NCBI GenBank assembly: GCA_964462125.1
Contig: CAYWXT010000020.1
Span: forward strand, 1 to 36,893
Length of the DNA: 36,893 nt
DNA from: JAWLFY01 sp964462125
GTDB taxonomy: Bacteria > Planctomycetota > Planctomycetia > Pirellulales > Pirellulaceae
Direction: 5' to 3'
The position numbers were made by a program, and so were the translations under genes. Shown here in pieces: positions 17,451 to 26,855 of this stretch; position 1 is the first letter of the stretch; each line of letters begins with the position of its first letter. Under the pieces are notes generated by a model. That model made no database searches. It saw only the letters and a program-made list of their open reading frames with translations, and was not told the origin of the DNA.

Positions 17451-19355
17451 ATGAAACGCGTGGTGGACCACAACCTCCTTTCGCCAACGAAACATCCCGT
17501 GAAGCATCGCAGCACCCGAGACGTCGTCGAAGACCTCCGCGCCGATGGCCGTTTGATTCAGGTCGATGACGAGGTCGACCCCGAATTGGAAATGGCGGAG
17601 ATCCAGCGTCGTGTCTACGCCCGGGGCGGTCCCGCGGTGCTGTTCACCAACGCGCGGGGGACTCGGTTCCCAATGGCATCGAATCTATTCGGTTCCCTCG
17701 ACCAGGCTCGCTATCTGTTTCGTCACACGCTGGAAAAAGTCCGGCGTCTGATCGAGGTCAAACTCGATCCCGGCACCATCCCACGGCGCCCGCTCCGCTA
17801 CACCGGGGTGCCGATCACTGCGCTCCACATGCTCCCGAGGATGGTCAGCGGTGGCCCCGTTCAGTCGCGCCAAGGGCAACTTCGCGATCTGCCCCAATTG
17901 AAGTGTTGGCCCGAGGACGGCGGCGGTTTCATCACGCTGCCCCAGGTGCTCACTCCCGACCCTGGGGCGCCGCAGAATCTGATGCGAGTGAACCTGGGCA
18001 TGTATCGGATTCAGCTTTCAGGCAACGAATACGACCCCGAGCACGAGGTTGGCTTGCACTACCAGATCCAGCGCGGGATCGGCGTCCACCATCGGGAGGC
18101 GCTGGATCGGGGGGAACCGCTGCGGGTCTCGGTCACGGTCGGAGGGTCTCCCGCGATGTCTCTCGCCGCCGTGATGCCACTTCCGGAAGGCTTGACGGAA
18201 CTGACCTTCGCCGGCGCCCTCTCCGGTCGCCGCGTTCGCTTGATTCGCGGAGACCACGCACCGGTCTATGCCGACGCGGATTTCGCGATCGTGGGAACCG
18301 TCGATCCCAATCAAACCAAGCCCGAGGGACCGTTTGGCGACCATCTCGGTTACTACAGCTTGCAGCATCCCTTTCCCGTGATGCGGGTCGAACGGGTTTG
18401 GCATCGCGAGGGAGCGGTCTGGCCGTTTACCGTGGTAGGACGCCCGCCTCAGGAGGATACGACGTTCGGCCAGTTGATTCATGAGCTGACCGATCCGATC
18501 ATTCCCACCGTGCTGCCCGGGGTGAAAGCGGTCCACGCCGTCGACGCCGCCGGCGTCCACCCCTTGCTGCTGGCCATCGGCAGCGAACGCTACATGCCCT
18601 ACCTCCGCGAGTCCCAGCGTGAATCCCAACACGACCCTGAACCGCAGGAGTTGTTGACCCAGGCCAACGCGATTCTGGGCAACGGCCAGCTGTCGCTGGC
18701 GAAATACTTGTGGATCACGGACGACCCGGCGGAACGGCTCGACATTCATGATGTCGAAGCCTTCCTGGGGCATGTTCTGCAACGTGTCGACTGGCGCCGC
18801 GACCTTCATTTTCAAACCCAGACCACGATCGATACGCTCGATTACAGCGGTAGCGGTTTGAACCGTGGATCGAAGCTGGTGATCGCCGCTTGCGGGTCGC
18901 CCGGGCGCACGCTGCCCCAGCAGATCCCCGCGGATATGCAACTGCCGGAGCGATTCGCGGAACCGAGAGTGGTGATGCCAGGTGTCCTGGCCGTCCAGGC
19001 GCCCCGTTATTCCCGGCCCGCCGACGCGGAACCGGTCGGCCGCTTCGTTACCGCCTTTGACTCCGCGGCGGCGATCAATCAGTTTCCTCTGGTGACGCTC
19101 GTCGACGACAGCGAATTTGCGGCCGCCACGCTCAAGAACTGGTTGTGGGTGACGTTCACCCGCAGCAACCCTGCGGTCGACGTCCGGGGCATCGAGGAGC
19201 ACCTCGTGGAGAAGCATTGGGGCTGTCGCGGTTCCCTCGTGATCGACGCCCGTGTCAAACCGTTCCACGCGCCTTCGCTGATCGAAGACCCGCCGACCGT
19301 CGCCAAGGTCGACGCACGCGCCGCCCGCGGTGGGCCACTGGCACCGTACTTGTAA
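17451..19355 (+). CDS. UbiD-family prenylated-flavin decarboxylase
   Basis: The 634-residue protein shows the UbiD pattern. QIQRGIGVHH (near residue 204) corresponds to the flavin-binding Arg segment. PEGPFGDHLGYY (E292 and D297) carries the acidic pair that, with the Arg, forms the catalytic triad; the Asp in second position is as in UbiD itself. Members use prenylated FMN to decarboxylate aromatic or unsaturated acids, for example in ubiquinone or menaquinone side paths. It is longer than E. coli UbiD (about 500 residues), like the larger planctomycete and actinobacterial members. The ATG at 17451 has a purine-rich GGTGGAG just upstream. No ubiX-like prenyltransferase gene is present in the window, so the cofactor must be made elsewhere. 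The exact substrate cannot be read from the sequence. Confidence 0.85.
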   Translation: MKRVVDHNLLSPTKHPVKHRSTRDVVEDLRADGRLIQVDDEVDPELEMAEIQRRVYARGGPAVLFTNARGTRFPMASNLFGSLDQARYLFRHTLEKVRRLIEVKLDPGTIPRRPLRYTGVPITALHMLPRMVSGGPVQSRQGQLRDLPQLKCWPEDGGGFITLPQVLTPDPGAPQNLMRVNLGMYRIQLSGNEYDPEHEVGLHYQIQRGIGVHHREALDRGEPLRVSVTVGGSPAMSLAAVMPLPEGLTELTFAGALSGRRVRLIRGDHAPVYADADFAIVGTVDPNQTKPEGPFGDHLGYYSLQHPFPVMRVERVWHREGAVWPFTVVGRPPQEDTTFGQLIHELTDPIIPTVLPGVKAVHAVDAAGVHPLLLAIGSERYMPYLRESQRESQHDPEPQELLTQANAILGNGQLSLAKYLWITDDPAERLDIHDVEAFLGHVLQRVDWRRDLHFQTQTTIDTLDYSGSGLNRGSKLVIAACGSPGRTLPQQIPADMQLPERFAEPRVVMPGVLAVQAPRYSRPADAEPVGRFVTAFDSAAAINQFPLVTLVDDSEFAAATLKNWLWVTFTRSNPAVDVRGIEEHLVEKHWGCRGSLVIDARVKPFHAPSLIEDPPTVAKVDARAARGGPLAPYL

Positions 19356-19406
19356 GGAACCCCAGATCCACCAAGTGCCCGTTGCAGAACTCGCCGCTCA
19401 TCAGGG

Positions 19407-20650
19407 TTACGAGCGCCGCGTCGCGGCGGCGACCCCCGCAGCCCGTCCGGTGCTGAAGGCCGATTGGAAGTTGTAGCCTCCGATCCAGCCGTCGACATCG
19501 AGCACTTCACCGGCGATGTACAGTCCCTCGGCAATCCGGCTGGACATCGATCTCGGGTCGACTTCAGAAAGTTCAACGCCTCCGGCAGTAACCTCCGCCT
19601 TGTCAAAGCCTTTTGTGCCGGTGACTCCGATCGGTAACCGCTTCAGCCGCTGCACCAGTCGGCATCGCGAGCGGGAGGGGAGCTGCGCGATGGGGCCCTC
19701 GGCGCCCGCTTCACACACCAATGCCTCGCACAGCCGTAGGGGTAGCCAACGCTGCAGAACGCTGGCGACCGGCCGGCGGCCACCGTCGCCACGGCGGTCC
19801 GAGAGCGACCGCTGCACTTCGTCCTCGGTCAGCGCCGGCAACAGGTCGACGGTGACCGGCACATCCGCGAAGGAGTCAGCCGCGGTCAACGTCCCACTGA
19901 TGTCCATTGGGGTGGGCCCGGAGAAACCAAAGTGGGTGAACAGCCACGACCCACGCCGCTCGATCAGCCGCCGTGGCTTTTTGCCCTCTGCCGGGAGCGA
20001 ACGAACGGAAGCAGCCAGATCGGGAATCGTCACCCCCGACAACGCGTGCATCCAGGGGTCGCCTCCAACCAGAGGCACCAGCGCGGGTCGGGGCGCGACG
20101 ATCGTATGCCCCAACCGCCGCAACCAGTCGTAGGCGTCGCCGGTGGTGCCGCATCCCGGCCAGCTACGTCCACCGGCGGTCACGATGACACGATCGGCCA
20201 GCTCCACTCCCTCGGAGGTTTCGATCCTCCACCGGCCTCCCTCGCGAGTCAACGACCGGACGCCACAGCGAAGACGGAGGCGGGCTCCCGATTCGATCGC
20301 GAACCGCTGCAGCGCATCCCGGACCTCCACCGCACGGTTACTGGCCGGAAAGATCTTGCCGGTCGACTCGACCTTCGTGGCGACACCGAGCCGATGGAAC
20401 ATGCCGACTACGTTGTCCGGCGGAAACGCACCGACGCTCGGCTGGAGAAACCGCCCTGCCCGGCCGAAGGCACGCAGGATTCCCTTCGCGTCGGTGTGGT
20501 GAGTGAGATTGCAGCGGGTTCCGCCCGACATCAGGATCTTGACCCCTGTCTTGCTGTTCTTTTCCAGCAGAACCACGTCGGCGGACCGGCGGGCCGCTTC
20601 GGCTGCAGCGACGAGCCCGCGGCTCCGGCACCGATCACCACGATTCGCAT
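19407..20650 (-). pseudogene. HI0933/BaiN-family FAD-dependent oxidoreductase with a one-base frameshift near its start
   Basis: From codon 20576 downwards an open frame of 389 codons encodes the HI0933 family body: the GVKILMSGGTRCNLTH segment, VIVTAGGRSWPGCGTTGD in the middle, and the C-terminal GLYIAGEVLDVDGWIGGYNFQ that closes the FAD site. The missing N-terminus is found upstream in another frame: an ATG at 20650 begins MRIVVIGAGAAG, a textbook GxGxxG dinucleotide-binding strand. Adding one base to the CCC run at 20616-20618 joins the two into 414 continuous residues (GAGAAGLVAAAEAA, then DVVLLEKNSK). So either the genome carries a frameshift that removes the FAD fold's first strand, or this is a sequencing error in a short homopolymer. 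Family members are soluble flavoproteins of uncertain physiological substrate. A GTG at 20576 alone would give a protein unlikely to bind FAD. Confidence 0.8.
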
Positions 20651-20824
20651 TGAACTCTCATACCAGAAGAACCGTCAAAACTTCACTTGATTGGTCTTAC
20701 ATTTGCAGCGAGTCTAAAGAAAGGTTCGACCGCGCTGCAGGGACCGCTCGATCCCCAAGGAGGATGTATCGGGAACGACACCGCCGACGTCATCTGTACC
20801 AGTCCGCCTTGCGGTTTGCATGCA

Positions 20825-21970
20825 ATGAGTACTTCCGAGCTGACTGCCCCCAGCGGGACTTTCTCCTTTGCTCATGCCCGCCGGCTCGTGGGTGATCTGA
20901 CCAAGCCGGACCCGAAGATCTACTGGGTTGACTTTCTGCTGTCGATCATCTGCGGCCACATCGCAATCCACTTGATATTTTTGCTTCCCCGTTGGTACGC
21001 ACCGAATCCCTGGATGATCACTGCAGTGGCGCTCTGTTACGTCGCCACGGTGGTGCTCTACATGCGGGCTTTGATGTTCATTCATGAACTGATCCACTTG
21101 CCCAAGCATGGCTTCACCGGCTTCCGGATCGCCTGGAATGCGATGTGCGGGATTTTCTTTTTCGTCCCCTCGTTTCTGTATTATCCCCATGTCGATCATC
21201 ATCGGCGAAAGCATTATGGAACCGAGCACGACGGGGAATATTTGCCGCTGAGCCATCGCGGGCGGTGGATGATCGTCGGGTTCATCGTCCAGGCGTTGCT
21301 GATTCCGTTCCTGGCGATCGCTCGGTTTCTGATTATCAGCCCGATCTGTTGGGTTTTTCCCATGGCCCGCTCGTGGGTCCACCGCCACGCCTCGACGATG
21401 ATCGTCGACCCCTTTTATGAGCGGCGCGACGCCTCCCCGTCGTTGATGCGGATTGTGATCCTTCAAGAAGCCTGCTGCTTCGTCTGGGCGGTTTGGCTTT
21501 TGACCCGAGGCGGCATCATGCGCGGTGAATGGCTCGACCCGTTTTGGCTGATCGCCTATGCGGTCGGAGTCGGCGTGTTGGTGACGAACGAATTCCGCAC
21601 CCTCGGTGCCCACCGTTGGACGAACGAGGAGGGGGAGATGACGTTTGAGGAACAGTTGCTCGATTCGGTCAACTACCCCCGTCCAGCCTGGATCGCCGAG
21701 CTCTGGGGACCGGTTGGCACCCGTTATCACGCCTTGCATCACCTGTTCCCCAGCATTCCATACCACAATCTGGGGGCGGCCCATCGCCGGCTGGTTGAAG
21801 GGCTGCCGGCAGATTCCCCCTACCATCGGACGATCGCCAAAAGCCTGACCCGCGAGATCGCGGCCCTGTGGAAGCGAGCTGGACGAAATGATGCATCGCG
21901 CGACCGGAAACAAAGTTGTTTGCGTCCCGACTTCGAGGCGGACGATTCCGCGAACGCCTCGGCGGCGTAA
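20825..21970 (+). CDS. Membrane fatty acid desaturase family protein
   Basis: The ATG at 20825 gives 381 residues; the longer frame from 20687 adds 46 low-quality residues and overlaps the likely leader. Three His boxes mark the di-iron site: HELIH at residues 87-91 with a further His six residues on, HVDHH at 122-126, and HALHH at 302-306. Hydrophobic helices lie at about residues 33-55, 63-85, 104-120, 148-178 and 240-256. The family inserts double bonds (or hydroxyl groups) into acyl chains, using O2 and an electron donor at the membrane. Sphingolipid and carotenoid-modifying relatives share these boxes, so the substrate is open. The next gene on the strand is the TolC-like protein, 114 bases on, hinting at a link to the exporter locus. 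Confidence 0.85.
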   Translation: MSTSELTAPSGTFSFAHARRLVGDLTKPDPKIYWVDFLLSIICGHIAIHLIFLLPRWYAPNPWMITAVALCYVATVVLYMRALMFIHELIHLPKHGFTGFRIAWNAMCGIFFFVPSFLYYPHVDHHRRKHYGTEHDGEYLPLSHRGRWMIVGFIVQALLIPFLAIARFLIISPICWVFPMARSWVHRHASTMIVDPFYERRDASPSLMRIVILQEACCFVWAVWLLTRGGIMRGEWLDPFWLIAYAVGVGVLVTNEFRTLGAHRWTNEEGEMTFEEQLLDSVNYPRPAWIAELWGPVGTRYHALHHLFPSIPYHNLGAAHRRLVEGLPADSPYHRTIAKSLTREIAALWKRAGRNDASRDRKQSCLRPDFEADDSANASAA

Positions 21971-22084
21971 GCAAGCGGCGCCCCGCAGTCGTTCGGGCGA
22001 ATCCATGCGCCCCGATCCGCATAACCGGTCCAATCTGGGCTGGGGTACAGCCGGACAGCCACGCTGCTCGATGTCAGGGTTATT

Positions 22085-23233
22085 ATGCTCGCCCTATCCG
22101 CTGTCCTACTGGTTGCCGTCGTCGGAGGCGAACTCGCCGGACCGGTAGCCGTCCCAGTTCACGTGACTGCCCCGCGTCCCGCGGAGGAAGAGCAGGCGGC
22201 GGAGACGGAAAATTCCGTCGTCTGGACCGCCGAGCAGGTACGGCAATGGGCCGCGAAGTCGTCCACCGGGGCATCCCTGATCGATGTCGAACGGCGATCC
22301 GTCGGGGCGGGATTGGACCGCAAGGAGAACGGGGCGGCAGCTCAAGTCGGTTTGGTGCAATCGGTCCTGCGACACGTCGCGGCGCACGAACGCAACCGCG
22401 CTGCCGGCGAAGCGTTGGAACTTTACCACCAACTGGTCGGCATCGAGGCTCAGCAAGAATTGGCCGCCGAGGCCGAGCAGGTTATTGAGTCTTTACTGAC
22501 GATGGCCGAGCGGGCCGAGGCTCTGGAGCTCCCCGACGGGGACACGAGCGAACTTCGAGGAAGATTGCTCGAAATCCGCGACCAGTCGGTGCAGCTGGAA
22601 TACGGCGGGCGGGCAGCACGGCGCCGGTTGGCCCGATTGACCGGACAGCCGCTGAGCGCCGTCGAGGCAGCCGAACTGGGCGACGCCCTTCCCCGTGAAT
22701 TGGCAGTCGAGAGTACCGCTGGGGCACTGGAAACCGCGTTTCGAACCCGCGGGGACCTGCGGGCCGCGGATGCCTTGTGCCAATGCTTGAACCAGGACTC
22801 GCTGCCAGCGGCCCGGGCGATGATGAGCGTGCTCCGGCCAGGACTCGGGTTGGCCCTCGCAGGACGCTCCACGCTGCTGAGTCGCTTGCGTTCCGGCCAG
22901 GGGAACGCGTCGGAGCTGAATTGTCGGCGGCAACAGTGCCGACAACTCCAAGAGTCCATCCGCGAGTCGATCACCGATGAGATCGAGGCGGCGGAACTTG
23001 CGCTCTGGGAAGCTGATCAACGGGTTGCCCTGGCGATCGAGCGGGAGGAACTGGCAATCTCGGTGGCGACCAAAACCGAGTCGGCCGTCGAGCTCGATCA
23101 AGCGTCCCCCGGGAGCGAGCGTTTGGCCTTGCTGGACGCCTTGCAGTTGGCCGGGGAGACGATGCAACGACGCGTCGAACTCGCACATGCCGACGTCCAA
23201 CTTCGTCAAGCCCAAGGGACACTCAGCGAATAA
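22085..23233 (+). CDS. TolC-like periplasmic/outer-membrane protein, apparently without a full barrel
   Basis: An N-terminal signal segment (residues 1-20) is followed by long amphipathic helices rich in Ala, Glu, Gln and Arg. The motif TRGDLRAAD at about 221-229, followed by LPAARAMMSVLRPGLGLALAG, matches the repeat junction of TolC-family outer membrane factors (R-x-DL-x-A, then a Pro-containing strand). However, the protein is only 382 residues and I cannot see the four clear beta strands per monomer that build the outer-membrane barrel. It has AGGG five bases before its ATG. It converges on the DevC pair, so it is the natural candidate for the outer channel of that exporter. Alternatively it is a divergent periplasmic coiled-coil protein. 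Confidence 0.6.
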   Translation: MLALSAVLLVAVVGGELAGPVAVPVHVTAPRPAEEEQAAETENSVVWTAEQVRQWAAKSSTGASLIDVERRSVGAGLDRKENGAAAQVGLVQSVLRHVAAHERNRAAGEALELYHQLVGIEAQQELAAEAEQVIESLLTMAERAEALELPDGDTSELRGRLLEIRDQSVQLEYGGRAARRRLARLTGQPLSAVEAAELGDALPRELAVESTAGALETAFRTRGDLRAADALCQCLNQDSLPAARAMMSVLRPGLGLALAGRSTLLSRLRSGQGNASELNCRRQQCRQLQESIRESITDEIEAAELALWEADQRVALAIEREELAISVATKTESAVELDQASPGSERLALLDALQLAGETMQRRVELAHADVQLRQAQGTLSE

Positions 23234-23261
23234 CCAACACTCCTCCGTTTCGCCGAAAACC

Positions 23262-24431
23262 TCAGAACAAGCTCGCCGGGTCGGTGCGGAGCAACTTCCG
23301 AAGCGCCAGCAGCCCGCTGGCCAAACACATCGACATGGTGAGTCCCAGCACCAACATCGCTCGGGGGATTGTGATCAGCATCGGAAGCCCAGAAAAATCC
23401 TGCAGCAATCGGAACAGCCCGAAGCTGATCAGCAGTGCCGGCCCAAAGCCGAGCCCCGCCAGGTAGATCGACTGGCGGATCACCAGCGAAACGAAGTAGC
23501 GGTTGGAGTATCCCATTGCCCGGAGGGTCGCGAACTCCGGCATCGAATCTTGGATACCGGCATACAGAACCTGGTAGCAGATGATCACACCGACGGCGAA
23601 GCCCATCATCATGCCGATCAAAAAGATCATCCCGATCGGCGTTTGACGCCCCCAAAAGTCGATCTCCCGCGCGATCACCATGCCCCGCGGCATCACCTCC
23701 CATTGTTCGGGAGCCATGGCCGTCAGACGCTCGGCAACGATGTCGGGATCCGCCCCTGGACGCAGCCGGATCAGCCCCAAGTCCGTCAAACTCAACGGTT
23801 CCCCGTCGCCGCGAAAGGGAAAATAGCGAGCGAACTCGGTGTGACTGACCAGCAAAGTTCCCTCGTTGGCAAAATCGGTCCCAATCGAGACCGCGCCGAC
23901 CAACCGCACCTCGCGCCCCGACAACTCGACCTCCTGCCGCATCCATTGGCCCGAACCGTTGAACCGAAACCCGTACTCGCGGCGAGTCATCGAATCAACA
24001 AGCGCCGCCTTGGGCAGATGAAGTCGGCTGCGTTTCTGCTCGAGTTCGTTGTCCAGGAACCACCCTGGCTCGGTCGGCACACCGATCGTCCGGATCGGTC
24101 GCTGCGGTTCATTGGCTACCCGGACCTGAGCCCGCATCCGTTCCACCAACAGTGAACCCGTGGCAGCAACACCCGGATCGCCCACCGCCCGATCCAGCAG
24201 ACGTTGCGGAAACGGCTGTTCCGCCGGCAGTGCGTACCGAGAACGGCTAGTCGCGATCAGATCGCAATTCAGCATCCGCACCAACTGCACCGGACTGTCC
24301 AACAGAGCATTGCGAAAACCGTTCTGCATGAACATCAAGACGCCGGCAAAGGCAACGCCAGCGACGGCCAAACCGAGCCGTCGCCGGTCGGCTGTCAGGT
24401 TCCTCCAGGCAAGGGGTGTGCGGGGTGCCAT
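23262..24431 (-). CDS. DevC-type ABC exporter permease (second copy)
   Basis: The 389-residue protein has the FtsX/MacB-like layout of DevC. One helix near the N-terminus (about residues 18-41, LGLAVAGVAFAGVLMFMQ) is followed by a large periplasmic domain of about 220 residues. Three C-terminal helices (about 265-290, 318-342, 350-375) follow, and the ending is RTDPASLF. A motif ATLRAMGYSNRYF near 300 is the cytoplasmic coupling region that contacts the ATPase. It lies 40 bases after the first devC-like gene on the same strand, and both end in the same PASLF tail, so they are probably ancient tandem duplicates that pair as a heterodimer with one ATPase dimer. Confidence 0.85.
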   Translation of the reverse strand: MAPRTPLAWRNLTADRRRLGLAVAGVAFAGVLMFMQNGFRNALLDSPVQLVRMLNCDLIATSRSRYALPAEQPFPQRLLDRAVGDPGVAATGSLLVERMRAQVRVANEPQRPIRTIGVPTEPGWFLDNELEQKRSRLHLPKAALVDSMTRREYGFRFNGSGQWMRQEVELSGREVRLVGAVSIGTDFANEGTLLVSHTEFARYFPFRGDGEPLSLTDLGLIRLRPGADPDIVAERLTAMAPEQWEVMPRGMVIAREIDFWGRQTPIGMIFLIGMMMGFAVGVIICYQVLYAGIQDSMPEFATLRAMGYSNRYFVSLVIRQSIYLAGLGFGPALLISFGLFRLLQDFSGLPMLITIPRAMLVLGLTMSMCLASGLLALRKLLRTDPASLF

Positions 24432-24471
24432 GGACCGGCATCAAGGGAGGGAGAGGTCAATCCACCAAAGC

Positions 24472-25644
24472 CTAAAACAAACTGGCCGGCTCCGCCTTGG
24501 CCAACTTTCGCAGCGCAAGCAAACCCGACAAGCTGCACATCGCGAACGCTAATACTGTCACCAGCAACAGCCATTCCCACGTCATGCGAATCATCACGCC
24601 CGCCAACTGCGACGTCACCGCGTAGAGGACGAGCGCGGCCAGGGTGGCCGGCGGTAACGCTAAGACTGCCAAGTAACTGGCCTGGGCCAACAACGTGCGA
24701 GCCAAGTAACCGTCGGTATAGCCGATCGCTTTCAAGGTCGCATACTCCGGCAGGTGGGCGATCACGTCCGACGCCAAGACCATGTAGCAAATCACCCCGC
24801 CGACGACCACGGCCAAGGCAACCCCCAAGGCGAAGATCATTCCGATCGGCGTCTCGGTGTACCAGCGCCGCTTCTCAGCTGCAATCGCCTCGTCCATCGT
24901 CAGCACCGTCGCGTAGGCGAGGGGGCCCGCGGCACCGCGAAGTCGTTGCCGAATCAAGCTCGCCCCCTGCTTCGGATTGACATTCGGGGTGAACTTGACC
25001 ACGGCCATGGAGACCTCGCCAGCTTCCACCGGGGTGATCCTTCGGAATCCGTCCCGGCTGAGCAAAATCGCCCCGTTGGCGGCCAACCCCGTCCCCATCT
25101 CGAAGGTCCCAGCGATTCGCACCTCGCGGCCCATCACATCCGTGGTTCGTCCGACATCTGCCGCGCCAAATTGAACGCCATCGACAGGCCCGAAGTCGGC
25201 GCGGCTCGTCCGATCGACCAACACGTGATCGGGCCGGTGCAGCAGTGACCACTTGTCCTCGAGCTCCGGCAACTGCAGTGGGTTGCGGTCCACGTCGACC
25301 CCCATTGCCGCCACGCCGCGAAACTGCCCGCTCGTCGGACTTTGCCACTTGGTCAACGCGAGATCAAGCGGAAACGCCTCCACGACTTCCGGCATTGCGA
25401 GCAGCCGCTCGAAAACCGCCTCGTCGATCGAACGGGGGTCATAGGCGTGCAGGTACTCCGGCGACCGTACCACTACGTCCCCCTCCAGCCGCCGATAAAC
25501 GTTGGTCGCCGTGTCTCCGACCGACCCCAGAAACCCCAACTGCATGTACATCAGCAGGATCGCGAACCCGATCCCCACCACCGAAACGAGGGTGCGGGCC
25601 GGTTGGTGGGCAAGGTTCCGGCGGGCGAGTGACGTCCGACGCAC
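24472..25644 (-). CDS. DevC-type ABC exporter permease (first copy)
   Basis: The gene starts with GTG at 25644, eight bases after the stop of the DevB-like gene, with GAGAG as ribosome site. The 390-residue protein has the same order as its neighbour: an N-terminal helix (about residues 18-42), a periplasmic domain, and three C-terminal helices. YATLKAIGYTDGYLARTLL near 307 is the coupling segment, and LRKLAKAEPASLF ends the protein. Such permeases, with DevB and DevA, move glycolipids or other amphipathic molecules across the envelope in cyanobacteria. Two permease genes in a row, rather than one, mark this locus as a heteromeric version. Confidence 0.85.
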   Translation of the reverse strand: MRRTSLARRNLAHQPARTLVSVVGIGFAILLMYMQLGFLGSVGDTATNVYRRLEGDVVVRSPEYLHAYDPRSIDEAVFERLLAMPEVVEAFPLDLALTKWQSPTSGQFRGVAAMGVDVDRNPLQLPELEDKWSLLHRPDHVLVDRTSRADFGPVDGVQFGAADVGRTTDVMGREVRIAGTFEMGTGLAANGAILLSRDGFRRITPVEAGEVSMAVVKFTPNVNPKQGASLIRQRLRGAAGPLAYATVLTMDEAIAAEKRRWYTETPIGMIFALGVALAVVVGGVICYMVLASDVIAHLPEYATLKAIGYTDGYLARTLLAQASYLAVLALPPATLAALVLYAVTSQLAGVMIRMTWEWLLLVTVLAFAMCSLSGLLALRKLAKAEPASLF

Positions 25645-25652
25645 GGCATCTC

Positions 25653-26855
25653 TCAGGGCGAATCAGGGGGGGTGTCCGCCGTGGCAGCGATCGCGACGTC
25701 GACTTGCAAGTGAACCAACTCCGACGCCGCTGCAGCGTCCGACTCCTCAATCCCGATGATCACCTCGGCGCTCCGCCAATCGACGCGGGCCATCGGCGAT
25801 GGACTCGGAAGCTTTGGGGATCCGACCATACGGCTGATCGATCGTACCGTTCCGCGGAGCGGTTGGGGCAAGGCGGGGCTGCTGACGCGGGCCTCCGATC
25901 CCGGCCCGATGCGACGCAGGTCGGCGACGTTCACTTCCGCCCGGCAAATCATGTCCGAGGTGTCGGCCAACTGCAGCAGCGGTTGCGCGGTGACCGACGC
26001 TCCCGGTACCGCGTCGACTGAGAGCACCTGCCCGTCAATGGGACTGATCAGCTGCGCCGATTCCACCTGCAATTCCAACAGCTTGATCCTTCGCTCCTGG
26101 GAACCGAGCGACGCGGCCGCCTTGCCCGCTTCGATCGCGACCTCCGCCGCCTCCACCTCCTGCTTCGCGACCTCGATCGACAGCTTTCCCGTTTCAATCT
26201 CCTCCATCGCCTCGTGGCGGGCGGCCTCCCAATCGGCCCGCGCCTGTCGGACCTCAAGCTCCTGCTGGTTTAGCGAAGCGGGGCTGACCAGCCGATCGGC
26301 GTCGGGGCCCTCGGATGCCTGCCGCATCTGCTCCAGCCGGTTCTCCGCCAACGTGACCCGTTGGCGCAACAGGTCGAGCCGGCCCCCTTCCGACTCCGCC
26401 CGCCGGAATCGTTCGGTTGCCTGATTCAGTTGCAGTTCCGCCTTTTTCAACTCGACCCGTGCGACCTCCAGATTCGCCTCCGCCACCCGCCGCTCGCTGG
26501 CCACGTTGACACGAGCTTCCTCCAGTTGCGTCTGGGCGACCTCAAGTTCACTCTGGCGAACCTCCAGGGACTGCAGGCGGCCGAGCGATTGCCCCACCTC
26601 GACCCGATCCCCCTCGGAGACACTGATCTCCTCCACGCGATCCCCGACCATCGCCATCACGGGCAAGACGCCTCCGGCCGGTTCCAGCTGCCCCTGAGCC
26701 ACCACGGCTCCATCGACCCCGCCGCCCAACGCTGCCAGTGCCGGCAGACGCATAGCAGCGGTCGGCGTCTCCCCTGCCGAATCGGCTCCCTCGCATCCCA
26801 GGGCCGCCACCAGGACCAACGAACCGCACCACGGGGCAACCACGTGGGGACGCAT
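25653..26855 (-). CDS. DevB/HlyD-type periplasmic adaptor (membrane fusion) lipoprotein
   Basis: From the ATG at 26855 the 400-residue protein has a short basic start and a hydrophobic signal ending VAALGC, a possible lipobox with Cys 21. The open frame extends to a TTG at 26951 and an ATG at 26882, so the true start is uncertain. A lipoyl-type half (about residues 45-85) leads into a long alpha-helical hairpin of Glu/Arg/Gln-rich heptads (about 85-230). It returns through LISPIDGQVLSVDAVPGASV (about 255-275) into a beta-barrel domain (ICRAEVNVADLRRI). This is the standard HlyD/DevB order. It links the inner-membrane permeases to a TolC-type channel and leads the devB-devC-devC operon. Confidence 0.85.
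   Translation of the reverse strand: MRPHVVAPWCGSLVLVAALGCEGADSAGETPTAAMRLPALAALGGGVDGAVVAQGQLEPAGGVLPVMAMVGDRVEEISVSEGDRVEVGQSLGRLQSLEVRQSELEVAQTQLEEARVNVASERRVAEANLEVARVELKKAELQLNQATERFRRAESEGGRLDLLRQRVTLAENRLEQMRQASEGPDADRLVSPASLNQQELEVRQARADWEAARHEAMEEIETGKLSIEVAKQEVEAAEVAIEAGKAAASLGSQERRIKLLELQVESAQLISPIDGQVLSVDAVPGASVTAQPLLQLADTSDMICRAEVNVADLRRIGPGSEARVSSPALPQPLRGTVRSISRMVGSPKLPSPSPMARVDWRSAEVIIGIEESDAAAASELVHLQVDVAIAATADTPPDSP

Noticed and set aside
17353..17487. N-terminal extension of pepA to a TTG at 17487
   Set aside because: It overlaps the divergent UbiD-family gene, is not M17-like, and the TTG at 17352 has a good AAGGA seven bases upstream.
18018..19268. Open frame of 416 codons antisense to the UbiD-family gene
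   Set aside because: It lies fully inside a gene with clear family motifs. Its sequence is rich in Arg, Gln and His without motifs. GC-rich DNA often leaves such frames open.
20687..20824. N-terminal extension of the desaturase frame
   Set aside because: Forty-six residues with no hydrophobic or conserved pattern; the ATG at 20825 fits the family better.
20714..22033. Open frame of 439 codons antisense to the desaturase
   Set aside because: The desaturase strand has three His boxes at the correct spacing. The antisense product is low-complexity and Arg/Pro-rich.
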